DNA from: Cyclobacterium qasimii M12-11B
GTDB lineage: Bacteria > Bacteroidota > Bacteroidia > Cytophagales > Cyclobacteriaceae
Direction of reading: 5' to 3'
DNA length: 64,000 bases
Assembly (NCBI RefSeq): GCF_000427295.1
Contig: NZ_ATNM01000003.1
Span: 43,351 to 107,350, forward strand
Position 1 is the first letter of the stretch, and each line of letters begins with the position of its first letter. Below are positions 19,654 to 29,105 of the stretch, one piece after another. Position numbers and translations under genes: made by a program. Below the pieces are notes generated by a model that saw only the letters and a list, made by a program, of their open reading frames with translations, was not told the origin of the DNA and ran no database searches.

Positions 19654-20916
19654 ATGAAAATTAGATATTACCTGCTATTACCTATAGTATTGTTAGCCTT
19701 TGCCTGTCAGAGCAATACGAAGAAAAAAACCATCACCGAAGAAAGTAAAAAAGCTGTTCCGGAAGGAGTTACCTTCAACAAGGAAACTTTAAAAAGATTG
19801 GGTGCTAGTGGTGACAATTGGTGTCTTACCTGGACAGCTGATGGTTCGCAAATGGTTTCAATGTGTGATGGCAACTGGCTGGATCAAAAAAATTACGCTT
19901 CACAAATTCACAACCACCTCTACAGAATAAAAGGAGGCCCGGAAAATTTTGAAAGGGAAGACCTGCCCAATTACCCTGAATTCAGTGGCAAGGAAGGCAG
20001 CTGGTTTGGCTATGGCATAGTGGCTGTAAATGGCACAATTTATTCTGCAGTATCCAAAACTCCGGGATCCGCTTGGTCAGGGCCCTTTACTGGCGTAAAA
20101 CTTTTGAAGTCAACTGACAATGGGGAATCCTGGTCCCGTGTAGACAGGGAAGGAAATGAACTTTTACTTACTGCCATGGACAGCATGAGAAATGTAGTCA
20201 ATGAACAGGAGATGTTTTCTTTAAAGGAGCATGGACTACCACATCAAACGCAGGAAGCCTACCCTTTTTCCTTTTTCGATTTTGTACAAAACGGCAAAGA
20301 CAATTCCGCTGCCAAGGATGAATACGTATATATTTATTCCCCCGAGGGAGCCGCTGCCCATCAACTGACCTTAGCACGAGTACCTCATGATAAAATAGAT
20401 TTTCGAAGTGAATGGCAATATTTCACAAAGTATGACCAAAACAACGAACCCCAATGGTCAAATAAAATTACTGATAGAGGTTATGTGCATACTTTTCCAG
20501 AAAAAAGTAGCAAAGACCATTACTTTGGATGGTATTCCTGGTTGCCTTCTGTAGTATGGAATGAAGGACTCGGACTTTACATCATGGTCAATGGAGGAAC
20601 CTATGGCGGTCATGGCATGAGCAATTCGGATGAAGATTATTACCACAGTTGGATGCATACTGAGACGGGCAGCCTGGGTTTTTGGTATTCAGAAAATGCT
20701 TATGGACCATGGACGCAGTTTTATTATACGGATTATTGGACCGTTGATGACACAAAAAACAGGACCTACCAACCAAAGCTATCCCCAAAATGGATCAGTG
20801 AAGACGGTGAAAAAATGAACCTGATCTGGTCCGATGCGATGAAAAACGATCAGGGAAATTCTCATTCGATCAACTATATATGGAACCAAATGGAGATTGA
20901 GATTAAGGTTAAATAA
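19654..20916 (+). CDS. Lipoprotein with predicted beta-propeller fold (DUF4185-like)
   Basis: About 420 residues from the ATG at 19654. That start is chosen over an upstream in-frame TTG at 19582 because it gives a clean lipoprotein signal (LLLPIVLLAFAC). The body has repeated Asp-box-like and sialidase-like pieces (LLKSTDNGESWSRVD, YSPEGAAAHQLTLARVP, GFWYSENAYGPWTQFY). These indicate a beta-propeller of the kind grouped as DUF4185 or near glycosidases. Catalysis cannot be claimed from the sequence. It is probably a periplasmic or surface lipoprotein tied to glycan use. The leader resembles that of the next gene at 21065. Confidence 0.65.
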   Translation: MKIRYYLLLPIVLLAFACQSNTKKKTITEESKKAVPEGVTFNKETLKRLGASGDNWCLTWTADGSQMVSMCDGNWLDQKNYASQIHNHLYRIKGGPENFEREDLPNYPEFSGKEGSWFGYGIVAVNGTIYSAVSKTPGSAWSGPFTGVKLLKSTDNGESWSRVDREGNELLLTAMDSMRNVVNEQEMFSLKEHGLPHQTQEAYPFSFFDFVQNGKDNSAAKDEYVYIYSPEGAAAHQLTLARVPHDKIDFRSEWQYFTKYDQNNEPQWSNKITDRGYVHTFPEKSSKDHYFGWYSWLPSVVWNEGLGLYIMVNGGTYGGHGMSNSDEDYYHSWMHTETGSLGFWYSENAYGPWTQFYYTDYWTVDDTKNRTYQPKLSPKWISEDGEKMNLIWSDAMKNDQGNSHSINYIWNQMEIEIKVK

Positions 20917-21064
20917 AGCTGAACCCAAAATTAAGAATCAGCCATTCTATAACCGGATATAAACTAAATTCAGATATTTAATTATGTTCGGGTTGGTTGG
21001 CAAATCTATTGTTTCCAAATAAATAAAACGATACTTTTAACGCCAGTCCTATAATAATCCCAAT

Positions 21065-22222
21065 ATGAAATATATACCCAATCTCCTATTGCCTATTCTT
21101 TTGCTCGCTTTTGCTTGTAACAATAACACTGGTGAAAAATCTGATAATGATGTAACAGAGGATCCTTTAGAATTAGTAGCTTCCGCGGAGAAAATATTTC
21201 ACTTAAATGATTCGACAGCACCTACATCAACTTGTTTTCAATTTGTTCCTGAATTGAACGATTATTTAATGTTAAATGAATTCACAAATGAGATCATTTT
21301 TTATGATTATGATAATGGTTCTATTGTGAATAAAATTCACTTCCCAGCACAGGGTCCAAATGGGATTGGGAAAAAAGGATTAAGTTTCCTTTATGCAAAC
21401 AAAGATTCTATATTTATATCAAATTCTTGGACAAACAAAATATTTTTATTCGATGAAAAGGGAATTTACAAAAACTCCTATCTCCTAGAAAGAGAAGGAT
21501 TGGAGGAAGGGTTTATGACTGGGAAGGATAATTTAATGTTTCTCATGAATGGCACCCTTTATATCCCAGCTGGAATGACGGGTGCACTTCTTGACGATAA
21601 TACAGCGCTTAAAAATTTCTATAAATTAGATTTAACCACAGGGAATTTTTCAAAAGAATACAATCGGCCTGACATCTATAATAATGGGAACTGGGGAGCA
21701 AATTGTATGATGGACTTTAGTTATTCTGCAGTTAACCGTAAAGATGATTTTATCATTCGCTCATTTCCGATCGATGCTAATATTTACGTTTATCAAAATG
21801 ATCAACTTATTGAAAAGCATCAAGTAAAGAGTCAATTTTTTGATGCAGTTCCTCCTATGTCAATGAACAGAGACAAGGTAATGGATTGGAAAGAATCGGT
21901 GGTCTACGATTATTCAACCTCCCACTATTACAATATCATTTATGATGAATACAGGGATGTCTACTATAGACTTACCCTACTTGGAAACACGATAGATGAA
22001 ATAAGCAATCCAGAAATCCAATACGACCAGGAATTTACCATCATGGTATTGGACGACAAGTTTAAAGTATTAGGAGAAACAAAATTTCAAAGAAACAAAT
22101 ACTTGGTTTATAATACCTTTGTAAACGAAAATGGGCTTCACATCCAATTGAATCCAAAAAACTATACCGATGAGAATCAAATGGAATTTGAGGTACTTTC
22201 TTTTACCCGAAATTTGTTATAA
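21065..22222 (+). CDS. Lipoprotein, 6-bladed propeller-like (DUF4221-type)
   Basis: A 385-residue lipoprotein (signal core LLLPILLLAFAC, then Asn/Thr-rich linker). Repeated strands such as IIFYDYDNGSIVNKIHF, DSIFISNSWTNKIFLFDEKG and FKVLGETKFQRNKYLVYNTF suggest a beta-propeller. The overall organisation matches the DUF4221/BF3164-like lipoproteins common in Cyclobacteriaceae. No catalytic residues can be named. Coding DNA is AT-rich relative to the sulfatase block. The gene lies 148 bases after the DUF4185-like gene on the same strand, and the DUF5916 remnant follows it. Confidence 0.65.
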   Translation: MKYIPNLLLPILLLAFACNNNTGEKSDNDVTEDPLELVASAEKIFHLNDSTAPTSTCFQFVPELNDYLMLNEFTNEIIFYDYDNGSIVNKIHFPAQGPNGIGKKGLSFLYANKDSIFISNSWTNKIFLFDEKGIYKNSYLLEREGLEEGFMTGKDNLMFLMNGTLYIPAGMTGALLDDNTALKNFYKLDLTTGNFSKEYNRPDIYNNGNWGANCMMDFSYSAVNRKDDFIIRSFPIDANIYVYQNDQLIEKHQVKSQFFDAVPPMSMNRDKVMDWKESVVYDYSTSHYYNIIYDEYRDVYYRLTLLGNTIDEISNPEIQYDQEFTIMVLDDKFKVLGETKFQRNKYLVYNTFVNENGLHIQLNPKNYTDENQMEFEVLSFTRNLL

Positions 22223-22365
22223 GTACTAATAAATCTTTTACTTCCAGGCAGGGGTAAATTGTAAGCTAAAAAAACCAATTTGCTCTAACCAGATCATGAT
22301 TTATGGTGCAGGACTTTTCCCTCATGGTATAATCACCTTTTCCAACATTCTTTCCATCACAGGCT

Positions 22366-22659
22366 TTTTTGGATTTCACTTTTAATATTTTGCGGGATGG
22401 AACATTCTTGATTCCTAAGGGTACCTACAAAAACAGAGGATATTCCGTAGAAGCTCCCTCTGCTCCATATAGAAAAATAGGTGGTACAACCACCCTTACC
22501 AATATAGAATTTTGGACAGGAAGACAAGTACAACTGGATGCAGATGTTTTTATTAGATCTTTCACCGGACTTGACATGACTCCAGCGTATAACTATAGTA
22601 GTGTCAATCTGGAACAAGGAAATTTTAAGCTTACCAAACTAGAATTGATCAAACCATAA
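22366..22659 (+). pseudogene. Remnant of a DUF5916 gene
   Basis: The frame here is homologous to an internal piece (about residues 566-665) of the DUF5916 protein encoded at 3849. FTFNILRDGTFLIPKGTY matches FTFDILRDGAFLIPEGTY, and FWTGRQVQLDADVFIRSF matches FWTGRQVSLETDVFVRPF. Homology begins abruptly at FLDFTF near 22366 and decays after EQGNFK. There is no signal peptide, no CBM9-like domain and no C-terminal strands, so both ends of a former gene are lost. The only start candidate in the homologous part is a TTG. It is a deletion remnant of a second DUF5916 gene, unlikely to be functional. Confidence 0.85.
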
Positions 22660-22908
22660 GGGTTAAAATAAAACCTGCCCGAGCATACGAAGAAAATAGG
22701 CCTCTTATGGGACATAAATGAATCTTTCTTTCAGATTTCCTATTCAAAAAGTTTCAGAATTTAGGCATCAAAATTGGTAGAAGGGTGGTATTGAAAAGGC
22801 TTAGAAAATAGGTAAGTCTTTTCTAAGGTTAATCCGTAAAATCATAAAAATCTTCAAGGTGTTGGTTCTTATAATTAGGGGCGATCTTTTTAAATTAAAC
22901 GAAACTTC

Positions 22909-23649
22909 ATGATCGTAAATAAATCCATAAAAGGACTTCATATAATACTGCATGAGTCACATGGTTTGTTGGCTGGTAAAATTGCTAACGAAATTAAAGA
23001 AATTCATAGACCCATTCATTGGTTTGAAACCCTAATAGCCATTTGTGAGCATGATGACAGGCAACTTGACTTAAACGAAAAAGAGTACCTTTCTGATCTT
23101 GGCGTACCAATGGATTTTACTGAAGAAAGTTATCGAGTGGATGAAGTTATGGAAAGAATGCAGCGTATTTTAAGAACTTCAGAAAATAAGTCTCAATGGA
23201 TAAAGTTATTGATTTCCTACCATTTGGAATTTATTTATGGCCCGTTCAAAAAAAAGAGCAAAAGAATTTCAGCGTTTTTTCAACAGCAAGCGTCGGAACG
23301 GAAAACAATGATCAAGCATTTTGGCCTCACTAATGCAAAAGCGAAGGAATACTATGCGTTCCTGCGCTTCTGTGATCGATTATCCCTAATACTATGCAAG
23401 GATGAAACTCCTGAATTGGAACGTCAGCTGGAAATCAACACCTCCATTGGTGGTAAAACCTATTTCATCAAAAAATCAGAGAATGGACATTTGATTATTA
23501 CACCATGGATTTTTCAGAAAGATACTTTTGAATTATCAGTTGAAGAACGGATTTTAAATCAAACGCAGTTTAGCTCTTCAAAAAGCTTTAAAGAATCTCT
23601 CAAACAAACCATGCCAAATCTAAAAAGCTGGATACTTACAAAGGGATAA
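22909..23649 (+). CDS. DUF3891 family protein
   Basis: A 246-residue soluble protein with a DUF3891-like pattern: an N-terminal LHIILHESHGLLAGKIANEI, an early histidine cluster (HDDRQLD) and FLRFCDRLSLILC later. Conserved His/Asp residues in the first 60 positions suggest a metal-binding helical fold, but no reaction is known for the family. The start ATG at 22909 is the first in frame. It is convergent with the antiporter at 23698, only 48 bases away, with no clear terminator between. Confidence 0.72.
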   Translation: MIVNKSIKGLHIILHESHGLLAGKIANEIKEIHRPIHWFETLIAICEHDDRQLDLNEKEYLSDLGVPMDFTEESYRVDEVMERMQRILRTSENKSQWIKLLISYHLEFIYGPFKKKSKRISAFFQQQASERKTMIKHFGLTNAKAKEYYAFLRFCDRLSLILCKDETPELERQLEINTSIGGKTYFIKKSENGHLIITPWIFQKDTFELSVEERILNQTQFSSSKSFKESLKQTMPNLKSWILTKG

Positions 23650-23697
23650 TAAATTGATTGGTTTAGGCTGTTTATAAATAAATAAGTACCTATTTAA

Positions 23698-24921
23698 TTA
23701 TATTTTTATCAATATTCTTTTGGCAGTAACACCATGAAGAATGATTGAGAATAAAATAACCAATGAAACTATTGAATAGAGTTGATAATTTTCTCCGAAA
23801 CTCCCATTTTTAAACGCATAGGTTAAATAAAACACAGAACCGATTCCTCGAACACCTAAAAAGGAGACTGCCATTTTCTTTTTTCGGGTCAAAGAGGTTT
23901 TAAATAGACTTACATACCCTAAAACAGGCCTTATAACCAATACAAGCAATATGGAAAATACTATCATTGGAATTGAGATGAAATTCAGTATTCCTGCCAT
24001 TATAGAACCACCAAAAAAAACAATCCAGAACACTATTAAGACTTTTTCCAGATTAGTTATAAATTTTAAACCAGGCTCACTATGCATTGTAATGTTATGG
24101 GTGTGCATATGATAATGTGCAAAAAGTCCCGCAAAAAAGACACTCAAGAACCCATAACTATTTGCCATTTCAGCAATACTATAGGCAATTAGTGTAAGCG
24201 CAATGGCCACAAACTCATGATGGATAATTTTTCCCCTTTCGTCGGACAAGTTTTTAGTACACCAGCTATATAGAAAGCCGATGAAAATCCCAATTAAGGT
24301 CCCTACTACTATTTTATAAATCACATAATAACCAATCCATTCCATCCAAGTATCAAAACCAAAATTTGCATTTGAGGACCATAAAATAGCCAGGTACACA
24401 AATGGAAAAGCCAGTCCATCGTTAAGTCCTGCCTCTGCTGTAAGGTTGAATTTGACACCAACGCTCTTCTTTGCATCGGATTGTTTCTCGTTCAGTTGAA
24501 TTTCAGAAGCCAATGCTGGGTCTGTAGGTGCCAAAACAGATGCTAGCAACAGCGAAATGGAACCACCAAAATCTAATAAAAAGTACGAAACTGAAAAGAT
24601 GACCCCCATATACAATGGCATGGTAAAGACCAAAAGCCTTAAGGGTGTTTTCCACTCTTTCCAAGTATAATTGAGCCCAATTTTAAGACCTGCTATCATC
24701 AAACTGATAATGATAACCAGTTCTGAAAAACGCAACGACAATTCTACAGGCCAAACTGGGTCTGGCATAGGCAAGGGTGCATTGAGGCAATACAGTATGG
24801 CTCCAAAAATAAGCAGAAAAATCGTGTAGCTGAATTTGAAAATATCCTTGACTATCGGTAGAAAACTTACCATAAGTAATGTTCCCCCAATTATTAGAAA
24901 TACCAAAAGAAAAATATCCAT
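23698..24921 (-). CDS. Cation:proton antiporter, CPA1/NhaP-like
   Basis: A 407-residue integral membrane protein with roughly 11-12 hydrophobic segments from residue 3 to the end. Diagnostic CPA1 motifs are present: APTDPALASE in the middle helices and AEAGLNDGLAFP, the equivalent of the ESxxNDG transport motif with the acidic Asp. It should exchange Na+ (or K+) for H+ across the inner membrane. The protein stops at the last transmembrane helix (GVTAKRILIKI) and has no C-terminal TrkA or CBS domain. The gene is monocistronic. Ion specificity cannot be read from the sequence. Confidence 0.85.
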   Translation of the reverse strand: MDIFLLVFLIIGGTLLMVSFLPIVKDIFKFSYTIFLLIFGAILYCLNAPLPMPDPVWPVELSLRFSELVIIISLMIAGLKIGLNYTWKEWKTPLRLLVFTMPLYMGVIFSVSYFLLDFGGSISLLLASVLAPTDPALASEIQLNEKQSDAKKSVGVKFNLTAEAGLNDGLAFPFVYLAILWSSNANFGFDTWMEWIGYYVIYKIVVGTLIGIFIGFLYSWCTKNLSDERGKIIHHEFVAIALTLIAYSIAEMANSYGFLSVFFAGLFAHYHMHTHNITMHSEPGLKFITNLEKVLIVFWIVFFGGSIMAGILNFISIPMIVFSILLVLVIRPVLGYVSLFKTSLTRKKKMAVSFLGVRGIGSVFYLTYAFKNGSFGENYQLYSIVSLVILFSIILHGVTAKRILIKI

Positions 24922-25264
24922 TAAAATGATATTAAGTTTGCCACTTAAAATACTAAGATTGTAAACTCATCTAAACAATGAATCAAATGGCTGCTGGATT
25001 TAGATGAGCTAAAATAAAATTAGATTTTTAAACAAGTGAAATTGATAATATCCCCCCGCATTTAAGATCATTATTGATAAAAAAATGACCCTTAAAAAAA
25101 TTTAATAGGTAAAGAAAAAATTATTATTCTATGTAATTGGTAAAAATTCTCTCACTCCTTTTTTAAACAACCAAAAGGTGCTTTCCCTTATATCAACCTT
25201 CCTCTTTCAGGCTGAAGTTCTTTTGAAAAGGCAAGGAATGTAGGGTAACTTGATACGAGAATTT
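24922..25264. other. Intergenic region, no gene seen
   Basis: About 340 AT-rich bases between two minus-strand genes. It should contain the antiporter promoter (right of 24921) and the end of the DUF4886 transcript. I see no strong hairpin or small ORF. Confidence 0.35.
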
Positions 25265-26185
25265 TCAAAAAGAAGGTAATACATCAACAACTTCCATTGC
25301 TGTTATCCGTATGTGCTCAATAAACGCACTATCAGCCAAATCTGGTTGGTACGTTGTCTCTGTGGGATTTTCACCAAACAAGAATGAATACCAAATGAGT
25401 GATCCAAGATAGCAGCCATAGGCATTAGCATGATTTGAGTCCAACCTAAGTACTTTTTCATTATTCCATTGGTATCCGACATGCAATGAATGGTCCTGTT
25501 TGGGCAATTCAGGATGTAGGTAATTGCTGAGGCTAACAGTTTCATCTTTCTCGTAGCCATACCTAGGATGTTGCCCAGCATACCAAAACCCATCGCCAAC
25601 CGGTACCATGCGGACTCCCAATTCTGCAGCAATCGTATGATATGCCCGACGAGAAGCTTGCCACATCTCGTATTCAGTCGAGGTGTGTAAAGTATCTTTC
25701 AAGTTCCCAAAGCGAATAGCATCTGCACGATAAGCCCAAGTTTGATGAATAACCACCTCAGCATCGGGCACAAGCTCTTTAATGTATTCGTACATATTAT
25801 GAGCATAGGGTCTGTAGGTAGAAATATTGGTAGAATTCATTGAATTTTGCTGAATAGAGACGAAATCCCAAGGTTCCTCAAGTAGTAAAGTTCGCAATGC
25901 CTTCCCTTTATATGCCCCTTGTGTACTATCTCCTTCCGCTTCCTCAACAAGTCTCCAGTGCCGTTCTAAGGAACAGCCTCCCAATTCCGCGCGGCCAATT
26001 ATCAAGTGTTTTCCTTGTTCAGAAGCTATTTGCTGCAAATATGCTGTAGCATTTTTGGAAAAACTGTTCCCCACCAACATCAGCCGAACGGTATCACCGT
26101 TAGAAATTCGAGTCTGATCGGAATTTCCAGCCTCCAATTTGATCGAGCAAAACAAGATAATAATCAAAGCAACAAGATTTTTCAT
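25265..26185 (-). CDS. DUF4886 protein, SGNH/GDSL-like, secreted
   Basis: About 306 residues from the ATG at 26185. That start is preferred to the upstream in-frame ATG at 26218 because it begins a normal signal peptide (MKNLVALIIILFCSIKLEAG). After the signal, RLMLVGNSFSKNA is the SGNH-like block I with the nucleophile-type Ser. SIQQNSM (block III-like Asn) and a C-terminal LRLDSNHANAYGCYLGSLIW with Asp and His give the DUF4886 pattern. It would be a periplasmic hydrolase, perhaps deacetylating or cleaving an ester on a glycan. The exact substrate is unknown. Confidence 0.72.
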   Translation of the reverse strand: MKNLVALIIILFCSIKLEAGNSDQTRISNGDTVRLMLVGNSFSKNATAYLQQIASEQGKHLIIGRAELGGCSLERHWRLVEEAEGDSTQGAYKGKALRTLLLEEPWDFVSIQQNSMNSTNISTYRPYAHNMYEYIKELVPDAEVVIHQTWAYRADAIRFGNLKDTLHTSTEYEMWQASRRAYHTIAAELGVRMVPVGDGFWYAGQHPRYGYEKDETVSLSNYLHPELPKQDHSLHVGYQWNNEKVLRLDSNHANAYGCYLGSLIWYSFLFGENPTETTYQPDLADSAFIEHIRITAMEVVDVLPSF

Positions 26186-26337
26186 GACGCAAGCTAAAAT
26201 TAAAAATTTAATTACCAACCAATTGGCAACACTATTCTAGTCAAAGAATTAGTGCATTTCCCATTAAGGCGACATAAATATCACGCGCATTATTTCCGCT
26301 GGTTTTAGTACGCTATTTTAATGTACGGGAAACCGAT

Positions 26338-28836
26338 TCAATAAACAAAACAAGGAGTGACTCCATATTCGTCGGATTGTCCTATAGGTGATCCGGCAGG
26401 GGCTGCAAGTGGTTCCAGGAGTTTAAATTTTTCATTCGGATCCTTTTGGAATTTCTTCAGTTGATCCAGGCAATAAGCTCTATGCGCTATTTGAGCAAAA
26501 TCACCATTCTTTCTCATACCAATCCAGTCTTTTAATGCCATTGCCTTTGCCATCGAAATGGCTCGAACCTGCACACTTCCTGCTGGATTTGTGGCCAATT
26601 CCATCAAGTGTTGAAGCACTAATTTCTCTACAGATCGCTTAATTTCTGCAGAATATCCAGATAGGCTTTGGCCTTTCCAAGTAGCTTCTATTATATAATC
26701 AAGGTATTCATCCAGCCGGAGTTGCTGCACATCCAGTGCACTTTGGGCTACCAGTCGGGAGGCCCTTTCGGGATGAAACAAGAATGTCAGGGTATGATGT
26801 GCCGCAATTTCAGCAGGTGCGAGCGGGTCAAAAACCAATCCCGTATGTCTTTTGAAAACTTCTCTTTCATCCGGTGCATAACCATATGGTCTGGGAGGAA
26901 TCTGTTGGAGTATGGACAATGGTATGGCCAGTATATCGGGTTTTAGGGTTTGTAACAATTGATTCAAGGCATCCAATTGTCTCTTTCGTGAGACTACCTG
27001 ATGACTTTCTCTAGCATCTCCTTTAACAGTATATCCATAATTAACCCCAGCAATTACTTTTGATGTAGCCTCCACCTGATAGCGGTGCAAAAGGTAAATC
27101 GGCACTAGCAATTCTTCCAATTCGGCAAGTGGCATTCCCTTGGAAATATTTTTCAATCCAAAATCATCCAGAGCTAACTTTCGAACTTCAAGCACATGCG
27201 CCAACTGCGCCACAGGATCGGTTCCATTGTCCCAAAGGTGGGTTTCCGGATGGGCGGATCCGGAAGGGCGGGCATCCTGATCGGACAGGAAATCCAAGCC
27301 CTGAGCAAGGTATTCGCTTATCCACTGATCCAAGACTTCCTGTTCCTCCAAACCTTCTGGAATGGAGGCATAGGCCATTTTAATGGCAACAATATCCCAA
27401 CTGCCTATGCCCTCTGCATAAGCAGTTGAAAGATCAATGGCTCCATCTTTTATGGATAGGTAAGGATGAGGATAATCCATTACCGAAGTAAGGCCTTTGG
27501 CACTGGCAATGTAATTATGAGGCAATCCCAGCGTATGCCCCACTTCGTGAGCCGCCAATTGTCTCATTCGGGCCAAAGCCATGTCCATTAAAACTGCATT
27601 TTCTGGATTAGATGCATCAAAATTACCCGCCAACGCCTGAGCGATCAGGTAGTCTTGCCGCACCCGAAGAGATCCCAGGGTAACTTTGCCCTTTATTATT
27701 TCTCCGGTTCTCGGGTCCGTTACCCCACCCCCATAGGACCAACCTCTGCTGGATCTGTGTACCCATTGGACGAGGTTATACCTCACATCCATGGGATCGG
27801 CATCTTCAGGAAGTAATTTCACCTGAAAAGCGTTTTTAAATCCTGCAGCCTCAAAAGCTTCTGCCCACCAAGCGGTACCATCCATTAATGCAGTGCGTAT
27901 GGGTTCAGGTGTTCCGGGATCTATGTAATAGATGATGGGTTTTACCACCTCACTCAAGGCGGCCGAGGGATCTTTCTTCACTAAGCGGTGTCTTCTAACT
28001 GTCTTTTTTTCAAAGTCTTGATCTATCGGAGAGGAGTAATCAAAATAAGTTATTGCATTCACCCCTGCTCTCGGATCGAAAGTTCGGCTATCAAATCCTG
28101 CCTCGGGTAATGCCACAAATGAATGATGAATGCGTAAACTAATGGCTTTGGGAACAGGCACAATCTGGCGAATGTAATTTCCAGGTTGTTCTCCAGTATA
28201 GGTAATGGTAGCCTCTATCTCTGTATTTTCAGGAAAACTTTTGGTTCTGGGTTTGTAAATGGCTGATCGGGAGAGGTCTGTTTTGTAGTTTCCCTGTCCT
28301 GACCTCTTTATGGCATCACTGGCCTCGATGACATCCTGAAGAAAAAAATTTGTCCCATCCACCAAAATTCGATCATTTTCTTTAACAGCTATTTTAAAAC
28401 CCCAAATTACCGAAGCAGCAAAAGATTCTTCCACGGCTCGCTTTTCCAAAAGGTTTTGAGCCGAGGCGCGAAAGGTGTAATTTTCAGCCTGAAGAAGTAA
28501 CTTGTCTCCTACAGGAATAAAGCGGACAATTTGAGCTGGATAGACCCTCCCCCTATCCAGCCCGATATCATTGGATCCCAAGCCAGCGGCTAATGAGGGA
28601 TAATACAACAATTCTTTTCCATGGTCAGGAATTGCCATCCAAATCTTGCCCAAACGACTATCCCAATAGAGGTCAATTAACCCTTCCTGTTTTTCCATCC
28701 CTTCCGTGAATTTGGAAATGGTGGTCGCAGATGTAGCCGGCGAACCCGTGGGTTGCGCAGCAATTTTCATAATCTGAAAATAACTGCAAATAAGTAAGAC
28801 AACTAGTTGGAGAGACCTTGAAGCATTCATGTTCAT
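26338..28836 (-). CDS. Zinc-dependent metalloprotease, DUF5117/DUF4953-type, secreted
   Basis: About 832 residues from ATG 28836, chosen because it places a typical signal peptide (LQLVVLLICSYFQIMKIAAQ) at the N-terminus. The long N-terminal half matches the DUF5118/DUF5117 arrangement (GLIDLYWDSRLGKIWMAIP, VVKPIIYYIDPGTPEPIR). The zinc site is HEVGHTLGLPH, with His430, Glu431, His434 and His440. This is the extended HExxHxxGxxH metzincin motif, and a downstream VMDYPHPYL supplies a Met-turn-like segment. It should be a periplasmic or outer-membrane-associated peptidase, and paralogues are common in Bacteroidota. Divergent from the GH140-like gene at 29106. The frame is intact. Confidence 0.88.
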   Translation of the reverse strand: MNMNASRSLQLVVLLICSYFQIMKIAAQPTGSPATSATTISKFTEGMEKQEGLIDLYWDSRLGKIWMAIPDHGKELLYYPSLAAGLGSNDIGLDRGRVYPAQIVRFIPVGDKLLLQAENYTFRASAQNLLEKRAVEESFAASVIWGFKIAVKENDRILVDGTNFFLQDVIEASDAIKRSGQGNYKTDLSRSAIYKPRTKSFPENTEIEATITYTGEQPGNYIRQIVPVPKAISLRIHHSFVALPEAGFDSRTFDPRAGVNAITYFDYSSPIDQDFEKKTVRRHRLVKKDPSAALSEVVKPIIYYIDPGTPEPIRTALMDGTAWWAEAFEAAGFKNAFQVKLLPEDADPMDVRYNLVQWVHRSSRGWSYGGGVTDPRTGEIIKGKVTLGSLRVRQDYLIAQALAGNFDASNPENAVLMDMALARMRQLAAHEVGHTLGLPHNYIASAKGLTSVMDYPHPYLSIKDGAIDLSTAYAEGIGSWDIVAIKMAYASIPEGLEEQEVLDQWISEYLAQGLDFLSDQDARPSGSAHPETHLWDNGTDPVAQLAHVLEVRKLALDDFGLKNISKGMPLAELEELLVPIYLLHRYQVEATSKVIAGVNYGYTVKGDARESHQVVSRKRQLDALNQLLQTLKPDILAIPLSILQQIPPRPYGYAPDEREVFKRHTGLVFDPLAPAEIAAHHTLTFLFHPERASRLVAQSALDVQQLRLDEYLDYIIEATWKGQSLSGYSAEIKRSVEKLVLQHLMELATNPAGSVQVRAISMAKAMALKDWIGMRKNGDFAQIAHRAYCLDQLKKFQKDPNEKFKLLEPLAAPAGSPIGQSDEYGVTPCFVY

Positions 28837-28947
28837 CAGTGTTAGTTCGAAATAAAAATAAACCAATTATCTGCAAATACCAATAAACTTAGACCTGCAA
28901 ACCTTCCAGCTTTTATTGATAATCAGCCTGATGTTAAAATTAGGTAA

Positions 28948-28968
28948 GTGAAACCTAGGAGGTTTCAC
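28948..28968. repeat. Perfect 9-bp-arm hairpin in a divergent promoter gap
   Basis: GTGAAACCT (28948-28956) and AGGTTTCAC (28960-28968) are perfect inverted arms around AGG. Because the flanking genes diverge, it is not a normal terminator. It may be a REP-like palindrome or a regulator-binding site. Confidence 0.45.
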
Positions 28969-29008
28969 CCCTATATTAAATATTTGGTGAATTCGAGAAT
29001 TTGATTTT

Positions 29009-29034
29009 GTTTTGGGGTTAAACATTCCCAAAAC
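29009..29034. promoter_or_regulatory. Inverted repeat upstream of the GH140-like gene
   Basis: GTTTTGGG (29009-29016) and CCCAAAAC (29027-29034) form perfect 8-bp arms around a 10-base spacer, about 72 bases before the ATG at 29106. Position in the divergent gap makes an operator plausible. No regulator gene is adjacent, so this is weak. Confidence 0.35.
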
Positions 29035-29105
29035 AATGATTTTATGAGGTTGATTTCCTATTTTCACAAATATTTACGACATCTCTGGCTTAAAACATTT
29101 AGGTA

